64,000 nucleotides of DNA, taken from positions 8,308,001-8,372,000 of the forward strand of contig OX388322.1 of assembly GCA_947579605.1 (NCBI GenBank), read 5' to 3'. Source of the stretch: Athripsodes cinereus. Taxonomy: Eukaryota > Arthropoda > Insecta > Trichoptera > Leptoceridae. The notes under the pieces were generated by a model. The model made no database searches. It was not told the origin of the DNA and saw nothing but the letters and a program-made list of their open reading frames with translations. The translations under genes and the position numbers were made by a program. Numbering within the stretch: the stretch's first letter is position 1; each line of letters opens with the position of its first letter. Positions 54,178 through 64,000 of this stretch are shown piece after piece.

Positions 54178-55411
54178 CAGATCATCTTCTCTGTGAGTGG
54201 ATCGTGAACTTTCTAAATGCGAAAGAAAAAAAATTATGAATCGATTCACCACCAAATCGAGTACAATACATTAATAATTCATTATTGGTCATATGCGTCT
54301 TGGAAAAAAGGATGAGTCGATATTTGCACATTAGACACCATACTTCAATGAAACACTTTTTTGACTCTCCTGTGAAGCAGTACTTTTCGATTAATCTATT
54401 TTTTCTTTCACAAACAGATTATAATTATGTATGGTAACCGATTCACACGATACCCCACTTATGTGAGATGCCGTGATGGTATGTAGGTAGATGGGAAGCA
54501 TATTGTTATACTAATAATTATATAAGCCTCCAATTGGTTTTGTTTTTGGTCATGTACGCTACTGAACCTTACCAGAATTTTCATGTTATAATACAGTTAC
54601 GTGTACTCTATGGATAGGTAGATAGATAAAGATTGGTTGCGTTGAAGTTTGCTCTTATCGGCACTGAGTGAGGATATTATTTCTGCAGGAAGCCATACAT
54701 CACTCCGCTACTGACCTATCCACATAAATCTTACACCAAACACAGTACAGTACAACACACAAAACCATTCCCCTACACCTTTCCTACCTATGTATGTTCT
54801 CTAACTATAACATAATGTGGACGTGTCGACATAAAACCGTTTTACTATTACAAGTGACTGTAAGGATTTCAAACCGGCCTCACTGAAAACTGTATTTATT
54901 TTTCATATCACGGACTTAAATATTATGAAGTTAAAATCGTAGAAAACGGGTTTTTACATACCGTACACTGAAAACCAGTTTTTGTTTGTGTCTTAATATC
55001 TAATATTTTTTTTATAATATTGACGGACTTGCTTGATTCATAATTTGTGTTACGTAAATTCGTTGGCATTTTTTTATAAAATGACTGTAAAAAAAAACAA
55101 TTCAATTTATATGCCATAGTTACCATCATATTCTGTGAAAATATATCTACAGCTTTTTGTATAATTTATAAACTTATTTCATCAAAAATTAATAAATTTT
55201 ATCGTTTTCTTAACTTGTGAAAGTTCTTTTCTACATAGTTAGAAAGTCTTAAATTAATTAATAAAAAGTCTTAAATTAATTATTATAGTTACAGTTAATT
55301 ATGTGTTTTAATATAATTATCAAAACTCTCAGATAATATATAAATAGGTAGATGTTTACTCAACATGATAAAAATTATTATAATTCCGGAGTATTTAAAT
55401 AAATTAATCTC
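54178..55411. other. AT-rich stretch, no gene recognised
   Basis: 54455-54492 is a Rep-T end (ATACCCCACTTATGTGAGAT, GCCGTGATGG). Otherwise featureless. Confidence 0.5.
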
Positions 55412-55760
55412 CACCGCCGTATGCTCAGAATTCCCTGGACCGACATGGTTACCAATACCGAAGTCCTGAGGCGAGCTAGAGTTGACAGGGAGCTGTTATC
55501 AATCATCAAGGTTCGGAAGGTTTCACATCTGGGTCATGTTCTGCGTGGAGAAAAATACCACCTTCTCCAACTGATATTGAAGGGGAAAATTGAGGGACGC
55601 CGAGGTCCCGGTAGGAGACAGATGTCCTGGCTGCGAAACATTAGGGAGTGGACCGGCATCCGAAGTGTGGAAGAGCTGTTCCGAGCAGCGCAGGACAGGG
55701 ACAAGTTCGCCGAGGTGATCGCCAACGTTGGGGGGACCCGACAAGGCACTTGAAGAAGAA
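55412..55760 (+). pseudogene. RTE-group LINE C-terminal fragment
   Basis: The frame reads RRMLRIPWTDMVTNTEVLRR, IKVRKVSHLGHVLRGEKYHL, LQLILKGKIEGRRGPGRRQM, SWLRNIREWTGIRSVEELFR to a stop at 55751. LRIPWTD.V.N.EVL.R, LGHVLR and GRRGPGRR..SWLRN are the end of an endonuclease-reverse transcriptase of the RTE kind. The 3' end GGCACTTGAAGAAGAAGAA is the tail type of that group. 114 codons remain open, but the catalytic domain is missing. Antisense frames at 55523-55749 are shadows. Confidence 0.8.
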
Positions 55761-56129
55761 GAATCTCTAAAAATCGGTTTAAGAACTAAAACCGAGTTTG
55801 AAAACTGTTGTTTTCATATTTGTTTGACTTTCAAGGGACTAACTAGAACTTGGTCTACTGAGGAGATTTCTCCCTTCCCTTGAGGCTCTGTAGAAATAGG
55901 TAGATGTTCTAAATATTCTAGTAGATATTTTAAATGATTTAGGTTTAGCATATGTATCCATAAATTATAACCGTTTCTAAATTATAATTTATGTCCCTTT
56001 ATACCTAATAATAAATAAATGTTGAATTAGAAATGGGAATTATAATAAATAATACCTATTCTGAGTTGTTATTCAAAAATATAGGAATTTAAGTAGGAGC
56101 TAAATATTTATATAACTTTCTAATGTTTA

Positions 56130-56945
56130 CAATTTTATATGAGAATAATAAATTAGAATTATACATAGAAAACAGGTAATTGTACTTGTAAATTTGGTAT
56201 TTCATGTCACAAAGCCAAATCGCCTTTTCTAAGCTATATATCGCATTTCATTGATTAAACATAGCATGAACTTGTTTCTTTCTATGAATTTAAATAAACC
56301 ATAAACACTGTTAATGTAAGATATATGATTGTGTCATAAAATGAAACAGTTTGTTCTTAAGTCCGAAAATCTTTATTTACTTCTTTAATATTTATATAAC
56401 TTTCTCATGATTTTTTATTATTTATTTAAACATATAATAAAACAATTTACATTACTTATAAAAATAATTTCTTTAATATTATTATTTTTTTTTCAACCTC
56501 GAAAAGAGTGTGACTTGTGCTTCGAGGGGAGTTGCATTATTTCTAATTTTATAGGTACATAATGATTTTTCTTACAATTTACACGAGAATAATACATAAA
56601 AACTATACATAGAAGACAGGTAATGGTACTCGTGAATTTTGTATTTCATTTCATGTCGCCAAATTGCGTTTTCTAAGCTACATATATATTGCATTTTATT
56701 TTTTTAAATGTTGTAATTTTTTAACTATTTTTTTTAGATTTATTTATTCAGTTGAAATATTACACAGAAAAAATACATATTACATACGAAATATAAAAAA
56801 AGTTCACAAAGAAAAAAATCACTCATTTGGTGAAGCTAATATAGCTTGTGTCCAGACGGTAAAATAAATATACCCTAAGCACCGTTATTGTAAAAATTTG
56901 ATTTTGTCATAAAATGAAACAGTTCGTCCAAAGATCTAAAATCTA
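56130..56945. repeat. Old direct tandem duplication
   Basis: ACATAGAAAACAGGTAAT at 56163 recurs (one change) at 56607, CTTTTCTAAGCTATATAT near 56225 recurs near 56667, and GTCATAAAATGAAACAGTT at 56333 recurs at 56906. The order is kept, with about 130 bases inserted in the second unit. Sequence identity is moderate, so the event is not recent. Confidence 0.65.
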
Positions 56946-56989
56946 GTACCTATCGAACTTGACTAACAACTTGTTATTTGATTAAATAC

Positions 56990-57045
56990 AGTTAGAACAC
57001 TGACTTCCCCACTTGTAGGAGAAACCATGATGATATGGATTGAGT
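56990..57045 (+). repeat. Rep-T end fragment
   Basis: CACTGACTTCCCCACTTGTA, GGAGAAACCATGATGATATGG resembles the last 50 bases of Rep-T. Confidence 0.45.
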
Positions 57046-57562
57046 GACAGACAGATTGTCTCATGAATAATAATAATGTGGTAAACTTCGAGTGATCTGT
57101 CGAGATAATTAGGTAGGTGCACTTAATACGAGTACGCCCTTGAATTGTATGAAGCACATATGTATAGGAAACATTAACAATATGTATCTCAAGAGTAGAT
57201 GTCTATTTTCTGCTCACATATCAATCAATTAACTGGGTTAATGAACTTAATAAATTGATTAGATCAGAATACTTGTACAGGTACACATACATACTCCATC
57301 TATAGCAGTGGAAATCACTTACATACATACCCGTACTTGCTTCATGTTATCTTGTATCTACATCGGTGGCGAAATGGGTTTGGTTCAATACCGAATAACA
57401 AATTCAAAACTAGATAGCCGGATATCAGGACGCTTAATAATACGTGGCTTTGGTCATGTTTTTTTAAGTCAAAAATTAGTTACACTATAATGGTGTTTTC
57501 ATGAAAAATTGAAATTATAAAAATGAGAAGAAGAAAAACGACGATATCGTGATACTGGGTGT
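57046..57562. other. AT-rich stretch, nothing recognised
   Basis: The 57308-57490 frame has no family features. Confidence 0.5.
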
Positions 57563-58098
57563 CTAATGTGGTGTTCTCACTTTGGCGAATATCGCCAGGG
57601 CACCAAAATATCGCCAGCCATTTGAACCGTGTGATCAAAATGACAGCTAGTCTGAAACGATAAAAACCAGTAGAAACCATATCATCTCGAGTTGACCACC
57701 TTCCAACTTTCTCGGCCGATTGAACGATTTGCGCATGCGCAGATCTATGGTAAAAGCTTTATAACCTATAAATTTTATAATGTTTCCCGCTTCGTGACAG
57801 CTGTTATCTTTTTTGTTGGTTTGTGGCGTTTGTTTCCTTAATTATAAGGCGCCTTATAACCTCTACTATAACATTTTCGACTAAAAATAAACACTTCGCA
57901 ATCTCCATCTCGACGTCCGCCATTTTGAAAACAATGTCAAAATCAAAGCGCATCTGACAGATCGTTTCTAAATCGGTGGACTGTGTGAACAGGTGTGACG
58001 ATCAATACGGCGGGCGTACGGCTAATTTTGTTTTTTCGCCTGACGTTATATTTTGAAATTCGCCTGGCGATATTCGCCAAATGTGAACACCCCATTAG
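57563..58098. mobile_element. Inverted-repeat element with promoter-like interior
   Basis: CTAATGTGGTGTTCTCACTT, TGGCGAATATCGCCAGG at the left faces, as reverse complement of the right end, CTAATGGGGTGTTCACATTT, GGCGAATATCGCCAGG. The arms are about 36 bp with few changes, and GGCGAATATCGCC is itself nearly palindromic. TA is present at both edges and could be the target duplication (Tc1/mariner-type habit), but superfamily is not secure. The interior has TGCGCATGCGCA and CCGCCATTTTG sites. No transposase. Confidence 0.75.
57730..57741. promoter_or_regulatory. NRF-1/Ewg-type site TGCGCATGCGCA
   Basis: A perfect 12-bp palindrome equal to the consensus of the NRF-1 family (erect wing in insects). 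A CCGCCATTTTG motif at 57917-57927 fits YY1/Pho. Both lie inside the inverted-repeat element. Binding is not shown by the sequence alone. Confidence 0.45.
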
Positions 58099-60044
58099 GA
58101 GAGTATTCGATGGTAGATTTGATGGTGTGAACAAATTAAATGAAGATGTCACAAATGATACCGTTAATCAACGTTCCCAGAAAAAATATGAAGTATCTGC
58201 AATACGGAGGAGACGACAGTCCTGGCTGGTTCTTATTTTGAGCTCTGGTTTTGTACCTGATTGTCCCTTTTTTAAAATATACCATTTCAGAGCGCTAGGA
58301 ATGTCGTGAGAATGGGCGACTCAATTGGCGCGAATACGTTCTGAGTGGAGATGGCTCGTCTCTCTTGAACTCTCGGAAAGAGCATTAAGAGGGGCGATTA
58401 TTGATTAATCATATATTAAGAGTTCAAGAACCATTCGATATCCCGCTGGTTATTCATTAGACGGATATCCACGCTATCTCTAGTCTATGCACATATAACA
58501 TTCTTCAAGTATTTGTGTCAGTTCTACTTGGCAGACTTGGATTCTTGAATCTGATTATTTTGTTTTGTTATTGCTCGGTACTGGTACGCTATAACGATTC
58601 ATCCATTATATTACTTGATGCATGATACTAGTTTGTACATCAGTTTACTTGCATGATATTTTTGATAATTTGCGTGACTTGATTTACTTTCACGTTTCGT
58701 TATAATTTGAAGTTGAAACTAAACATTATTGTTTTATTGAATTAACTATACGTAACCAAGTTTCCGTTGAATACATTATCTTAATGGTTTTACGCAATTA
58801 AAGTTGTTTGAATTACATATTGTTTGATATATGTATATTATTCAAAGAAGATGGAAAGTATCTATAATCTGCTGACGAATATATAACTTCAAGAGTAGTG
58901 TTTTTGTTTGTCAGTTTTTTATTATTCAGGTATCGAGGTTCTTTATAAGTTAACGGGAATAACAGAACTAATATTTTAGCGAATTTAAGTGCATATTGTT
59001 TTGTAGGCGTAGTTCATGTCTTACAAAAAATAAATGATGTCATAACTTATAATATAAAAACGTATACAGGACTTAGACAAACAACTCTTGCATTTATGTA
59101 TATTTGCTCGGGTCCACCGCCCACTAACGTGGTAGGGTCGGAGATGCCAATACTGGCTTAGTGGTACTGATGGACTGGAGAGAGTAAAAAAGGAAAAAGA
59201 AATTTTCACCCAATCGAATAAATAGGAGTCCAGACAAATCCAGAAAAAGAGGTTATTTCAATAATTTATACTTGCATTGCTAGAGATCTTTCTAGAAATT
59301 TGTATTGAAAACAATTTTAAGTTATGCATCAACTCTGGAATATACCATAATGAATTTAATTTCAATTTTGCACTTGTAAACAATCGTTTTCTAGCTGTTT
59401 AATTTATCCAGCTAATCATTTGTCGCTCGTGCTAAATATAGTTAGTATTTATAGCCGTGTGATTGCAATCATATTTAATATTTGAATATTAAATAGTATT
59501 AACTAGTAAAGCCATCATTAAACTCTGGCAGCGAGCCATCATTTCAGTTAAGATTAACTTACTCTAATATATAGAGTAAAGTTTAGATATTATTACTACA
59601 TTGCACTTTATATTATTCACTATATGTAGTGCGAACATTAGTTAAAGCGCAAACAGTGTTTATTGTTTATTTAGACCGACTCTACACAAATTCGATTATT
59701 GACAGTTGAATACCAAAATAAAAAGACGAACCCAATAAACAAATTTCATTTAAACGAGTATTAAATGAAATTTATTTATTTAAACGAGTATTAAATGAAA
59801 TTTATTTATTTAGTATAAAAATAATCACAAATGATATGACAGTCAATAACCTTTGTGTCATTCAAGTTCCACAAAAGATTAGTATATCATAAAAATAATA
59901 CACACATTAAATGATATCAAACCATAACTAAATTAGAAATACACATATTTCCATTGATATTCCTAAAAAAATAAATTAAACACAACCAAAACGAGCTGAC
60001 GACAGTTATAAAAATTAACTACCTTTCATAGATATATACAAAAA
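58099..60044. other. AT-rich stretch, no gene recognised
   Basis: 58300-58400 is less AT-rich (GGGCGACTCAATTGGCGCGA) but has no gene signature. 59110-59180 contains TCCACCGCCCACTAACGTGG, perhaps a repeat. A short tandem repeat at 59755-59812 is listed. Confidence 0.45.
59755..59812. repeat. Two-unit tandem repeat of about 31 bp
   Basis: AAACGAGTATTAAATGAAAT followed by TTATTTATTT occurs twice in succession with no change. Confidence 0.85.
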
Positions 60045-60290
60045 TAAATAAATAAAAAAATAAAATAAAATCTTTTCTATACACAGATATCAGTATAGCT
60101 GGCGGACTTATTACTTACGTAATTTCTTCCAGACAACCAGTGCTGTCTCAATTTTGCTGAGACAGTTCTCCTCCAAACCCTGGTTGCGAAAATTCTTTAC
60201 GAAACTCCGCGACCCAGCTGGGAATCGAACCCAGGACCTCGATGATGCAAGTCGACTGCGATAGCCGTTGCACCACGTGGCCGGTTAAAT
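60045..60290 (-). repeat. tRNA-derived SINE (family S3)
   Basis: The minus strand begins CCGGCCACGTGGTGCAACGG with an A-box-like GTGGTGCAACGGCTATCG, and has the B box CTGGGTTCGATTCCCAGC at tRNA spacing. The body contains a GAGACAG..CTGTCTC hairpin (60148-60170) and ends in an A-rich tail (60045-60070 on the plus strand as A/T-rich DNA). The tRNA 3' acceptor strand is absent, so it is not a functional tRNA gene. Confidence 0.8.
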
Positions 60291-61741
60291 ACAATGCAAT
60301 TATACAATATAATATAGGTAGGTATATCTAAAATTATTTAAGCCTATCTTACTTGCACATTTTGATATGGAGAGACGTAACAGTAAAATATTAATGCGTA
60401 ATATAGTTTTAATGTCAGTAAAACTTTATGTTTTAATGAAATAAAAGCTTAATTTTTGACAAAACACAATCCAAAATATGTGAAAATAAAATAACTAAAA
60501 CTGCCAAAGGGTAAGTTTTTCACTTGTCTCTCATGTTCTATCAGTGAATTCAATAAAAAAACTTTTGATAATTTTGACGTGTACAATACACATTGCATTT
60601 GAGTTCGATTAAAATCAACTTAAATATTGTCTTTAGGTATAAATATAGGTAAGCTACGAAAAAGAAAATACAATGTTCCCTATTTTCATTTTATTAAAAG
60701 CAATAATATTCTTCTATAGATAATATCTAATTTTTGTCCCAAAAGATCACAACTTTAATAATTGCAGCAGATTGATCAGAATCGCTTGTCCTATTGCTCT
60801 TTACCTCATAAATAATAATAAATAGTTACCTGTATAGAAGAATCTTCAATAAGTACATTAGACGTAAATGCAGTTGTTGAGTGTAAAATACAAAATGCAA
60901 TTTACTTTAAAAATCATTAAATTATTTTGTTTATCTATTCTTTTTGCACATCATCATTATATTACAGTGTTAATAAAACAATATAGAATTTAAAAAATTA
61001 GAACGAAATGCAGTGGCGGGATTATCACTATAAAGTGATTTCTTCCATCTAACCACGTATTGTAGGTATGCAGTCGTAGAGTAATAGTATAACGGATGGA
61101 TACCTATTCTATTGTCCTTATTATAGATCAACAGTGCATCTATTGTTGTTGAGATTTAATTGAACCAAGTCTATTATTCTGGATGCTGATATATATATAA
61201 TATTAATTCAAACAATGCTCTTTATTGTTCATAAAGGTTGGTATTTGGGTGACTTGAACCAATAATAATTGTATTGAGAGGAAATTCTAGAGATTGGTTC
61301 AGACATTCCTAAATAATTATTATTCAGTAAACTACTTCAATGAAAGATGGCGTTTTATTTACATTTAATCTTTAATCAAAGCTACGTCACCCATTTGGGA
61401 GGTTTTATTTATTTATTACACGGAAGATGGCCTGTTTGTTCATTATTCGAGTACGCAGCTAATCTATATTTATATTAAGACTCTATGGAAGGTACTTGTA
61501 TGTCTTCTTGAACATTTCAAAATACTTATTAACGCTTTTATTTCTTCAAATAACTAGTATGTATATTGTATATCTATAAATTTATGAATTCAAATGCATT
61601 CACTACAACCTAAGAATATTTTCTATAAATTTGGGAAATATTATTGTATAAATAAAAAAAAAATTAAGTTTTCTACTTTAGTTTGTTTTTCTATCTAAAG
61701 AAAAATTATCGACCGAACGACTCTGATTGAGGACGTCATTT
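60291..61741. other. AT-rich stretch with one LINE tail, no gene
   Basis: Nothing coding is recognisable apart from the repeat at 60925-61058. Confidence 0.5.
60925..61058 (-). repeat. LINE 3' end, shared with 12480-12613
   Basis: TTTTTGCACATCATCATTAT, TACAGTGTTAATAAAACAAT and AGTGGCGGGATTATCACTAT, AAAGTGATTTCTTCCATCTA match the other copy at most positions. Confidence 0.65.
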
Positions 61742-61784
61742 TTTAAATATTTACCGATCATATTTTAATCGGTAAATATTTAAA
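61742..61784. repeat. Perfect 17-bp hairpin
   Basis: TTTAAATATTTACCGAT (61742-61758) and ATCGGTAAATATTTAAA (61768-61784) are exact complements around a 9-base loop. Confidence 0.9.
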
Positions 61785-61907
61785 GGTATTAAGGTCACAA
61801 CTACAAACGTGGCTTTTACATTATGTTCAAAACAGCATAGTGGGCCTACCGCAAATTGTAAAAAAAACAAAACTGTCATCTCTGTGAATTATATGAATAT
61901 ATTAGAG

Positions 61908-62025
61908 TTGACTGGAAGATGTTGTATTACAACAAATCCACCATTTGACAGTTCATCAGTGGTGCTTTGTTTTATATTTTTTTACTTAATATTTTTTTAT
62001 CATTGTACTGTATCAATTGTGTAGT
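61908..62025 (+). repeat. LINE 3' UTR fragment related to 5598-5715
   Basis: GAGTTGACTGGAAGATGTTG..CAACAAATCCACCATTTG parallels GTTGACTGGAAGACGTTG..CAACAAGTCCGCCTTTTG in the CR1/Jockey-group LINE. Confidence 0.55.
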
Positions 62026-62039
62026 CGATAAATTTTTAT

Positions 62040-62190
62040 CCTCTTTTTCTTCTTTTTCGCCTTCCCCTTTATCCCATTTATTTGGGGTCGGCTCTCCAAG
62101 TCCTCATCCTCCAAGTCTTCCGGTCCCCTGCATCCTCCGAACGCAACTTTGCCTCCTTCAGGTCCCTGACCATTGTGAACATCCAGGTGA
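62040..62190 (-). pseudogene. RTE-type LINE C-terminal fragment
   Basis: The minus strand reads MVRDLKEAKLRSEDAGDRKT then WRMRTWRADPK, stop, MG, stop. The pattern of an acidic helix then A.DR..WR..TR.ADP is the extreme C-terminus of this LINE group. The plus-strand frame at 61967-62197 is its shadow. Confidence 0.65.
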
Positions 62191-63104
62191 TTACTAATAT
62201 TTCCTTTCATTATTAATGAAACTAAGTCATTTAGTATATTTTTTCATAAAAAATAACAATAGTTTAAAACAGCTTTAAAACATTATTCTGAAAAATGTAT
62301 AAAATATTTTTAATAAATGTATATATTTTGATCCCATGATCCATATAATAATATGAAAATTTAATCTACTTCACTGTTACTCAAACCACGTATAATAAAA
62401 AGTTTCTTTGCATAAAAAATATCTACTCCCTTATAATTTGGCTTATAATAATACTAACAACTTTTGAACTGAATTTACATTAAATAATATTTCACGAAAT
62501 AATTTTTTGAGATGATAAATAATTCAACAAACCAAGTGATGTAAAAAATTCGTACGACAACTACCATAACTCTACTTGGCAAAGTCACTTTAAAAAAAAT
62601 ACTTGAATTATAATGATATTGAAATACATCGAGTGAATAAGATGGAAAGGAAAATTGTGATCCGTAGTTTGGTATTAGATATTCATTCACGTGAAAATCT
62701 TTTAAGGTCAGAGGTTATTTTATTTTTTACTGAACACAACGTCGCTAGAAGGATTACAAGATTATTATTTTTATATCCAGGTTAGAAGTAACGGAACACT
62801 AGAGATATTACTTTTCTAAATTACAAGCTTATTTCTTATTCAACTTTTATTCAACCGATTCGAAAGGATTATTCGAAGTATTCTCTTTGATCTCTTAGTA
62901 AATAAAATAAGCATTATTATAAAGTAAGGCAAGATGTTTAAATAAAAGCATTCAAAACTATTTGAGATTTAAATAAAATGCTCACTAAGCAATTGATCAA
63001 AGTGAAATTTTGACAAAAAAAGGTAAAAAAAAATATGCATTGATCAAGATGAAGGTTGACTGAAAGATTTTAATTACTTATTTTATTAAATTTTTGTACG
63101 AAAT

Positions 63105-63325
63105 TTTTTTTTTTACACGGGTAGATAGGTATTTAAAAATAATTTAGTAAGGATCCCTAATTTTTTTGAAAGTATAATATAGCCTATGTCACCCGGGGAT
63201 AGTGTAGCTTCCCAACAGTGAAAGAATTTTTCAAATCGGTTCAGTAGTTTCGGAGCCTATTCAAAACAAACTATCAAATATTTCCTCTTTATAATTCTCG
63301 TATTAGTTTAGATGAATAAATAAAA
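63105..63325. repeat. Interspersed repeat with CAAATCGGTTCAGTAGTTTCG
   Basis: AATATAGCCTATGTCACCCG, GATAGTGTAGCTTCCCAACA, GTGAAAGAATTTTTCAAATC and TTCCTCTTTATAATTCTCGT are words I know as a very common dispersed repeat of moths and butterflies. Class not assigned here. Confidence 0.65.
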
Positions 63326-63379
63326 TTTTGTGAATAACTTGAACTTATACGTCGTTTACTGAAGTAAATAATTTATGTA

Positions 63380-63545
63380 ATTATTAAAGCTATTTTACAT
63401 CTTAAATTCAGCGAATAGGTTTGTCACCCATCTTGAATTACTATTTTTTTTTGTATTAAGGAGAGGACAGCTTGTATGTTTATTAAATGCTTGTAGTCTG
63501 CTGACTACTCCACTTGAAGTAATTGTCTTGTGGTTTAGTAGTTGG
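63380..63545 (+). repeat. Rep-T copy
   Basis: CTTAAATTCAGCGAATAGGT, TTGTCACCCATCTTGAATTA, AAGGAGAGGACAGCTTGTAT, GTCTGCTGACTACTCCACTT match the plus-strand order. Confidence 0.65.
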
Positions 63546-64000
63546 AGTAGATAAAAATTATTTATACAAAGTAATTAATATTATTATCGAATTTACTGAA
63601 TCCATTGAAAATAAACTTTATTAATTCAATTTATCTATTATTTTATTATTTTACAGCATGTTTTATTGTATTAATGAATAATTTAATAAATAATAATTTA
63701 CATAGAAATAAAGTTTATAATAATATAACAACAATATTAACTTGTTGTTAACAAGTTTCTTATGTTTCCAGCTCTCTAATGTGATTAGATACTTGGTACC
63801 TAAGAACAATTACTTTGTTTAAAGTTTATTCTCTATTAAAATACATTCGTATTCATAAAAGATCAAGTAGCGATAAGATACGTGAAATCCTTAATCCTGT
63901 GATTAAGTTTAACACATATTCTGATTATTTTCTTGGTAAATGTATGTTTGTGTTTTTATGACTGTTTTATGTAATGTTTGAAATATTTTTTTCTCTCAAC

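Larger units (their letters stand above)
62195..64000. other. AT-rich stretch to window end, no gene recognised
   Basis: Two repeats (63105-63325, 63380-63545) are listed. The 62603-62785 frame has no family features. Confidence 0.5.

Noticed and set aside
60200..60290. A tRNA gene on the minus strand
   Set aside because: A and B boxes are good but the acceptor stem cannot close and an A-rich tail follows; it is a SINE head.
1..64000. CRISPR array, bacterial operon, integron or phage
   Set aside because: No evenly spaced direct repeats, no Shine-Dalgarno-led gene rows; the sequence is clearly animal nuclear DNA.

Overview
This is a gene-poor, AT-rich insect nuclear window, most likely from a moth or butterfly. 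The inference rests on the frequent GTAGGTACCTAC-type words, (ATTT)n-tailed LINE ends, TAGA-tailed RTE ends, two interspersed repeats that look like common lepidopteran ones (41660-41975, 63105-63325), and a compact intronless digestive-type serine protease gene. No species call is possible from the sequence alone.

The only complete host gene I can support is a brachyurin/collagenase-like S1A serine protease on the minus strand (20432-21247), with a TATA box (21319-21326) and a polyadenylation signal (20317-20322). A truncated, multiply disabled paralogue lies in the opposite orientation at 24668-25234. Two short ATG-plus-splice-donor segments (947-980 minus, 9620-9631 plus) are candidate first coding exons of genes whose other exons are not recognisable. 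The rest of the ORFs are either transposon remains or chance frames.

The bulk of the window is a layered transposon landscape. 0-8.5 kb holds three hAT-type elements with exact 8-bp target duplications, and a 3.2-kb decayed hAT (3436-6680) that was itself invaded by a MITE and by LINE fragments. One hAT MITE (7414-7714) sits in a LINE whose empty site is preserved in two paralogous copies in the window. 10-17.4 kb holds fold-back elements, another hAT MITE (13514-14132), and a Penelope-like element remnant with GIY-YIG domain and a hammerhead-ribozyme-like 3' motif (17310-17365). 22-33.5 kb holds a tRNA-derived SINE, a hAT MITE with perfect 16-bp termini (22905-23306), RTE fragments, a second fold-back element and a young 5'-truncated LINE (30108-33500) with more than 800 uninterrupted codons. 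34-64 kb is mostly featureless AT-rich DNA dotted with LINE tails, RTE C-terminal fragments, SINEs, MITEs, a 5S rRNA-derived fragment (43581-43646) and a promoter-like inverted-repeat element (57563-58098).

Three cross-cutting patterns stand out. First, one internal module of about 130-200 bp is shared by hAT MITEs with different termini. Second, the very abundant TAGA-tailed dispersed repeat (called Rep-T here, at least 16 copies) ends in the same 3' sequence as an RTE LINE in the window. Third, LINE tails carry a small 3'-terminal hairpin whose paired bases vary but stay complementary. I see no bacterial-type system, no CRISPR array, no virus and no gene cluster; the novelty here is in transposon biology.
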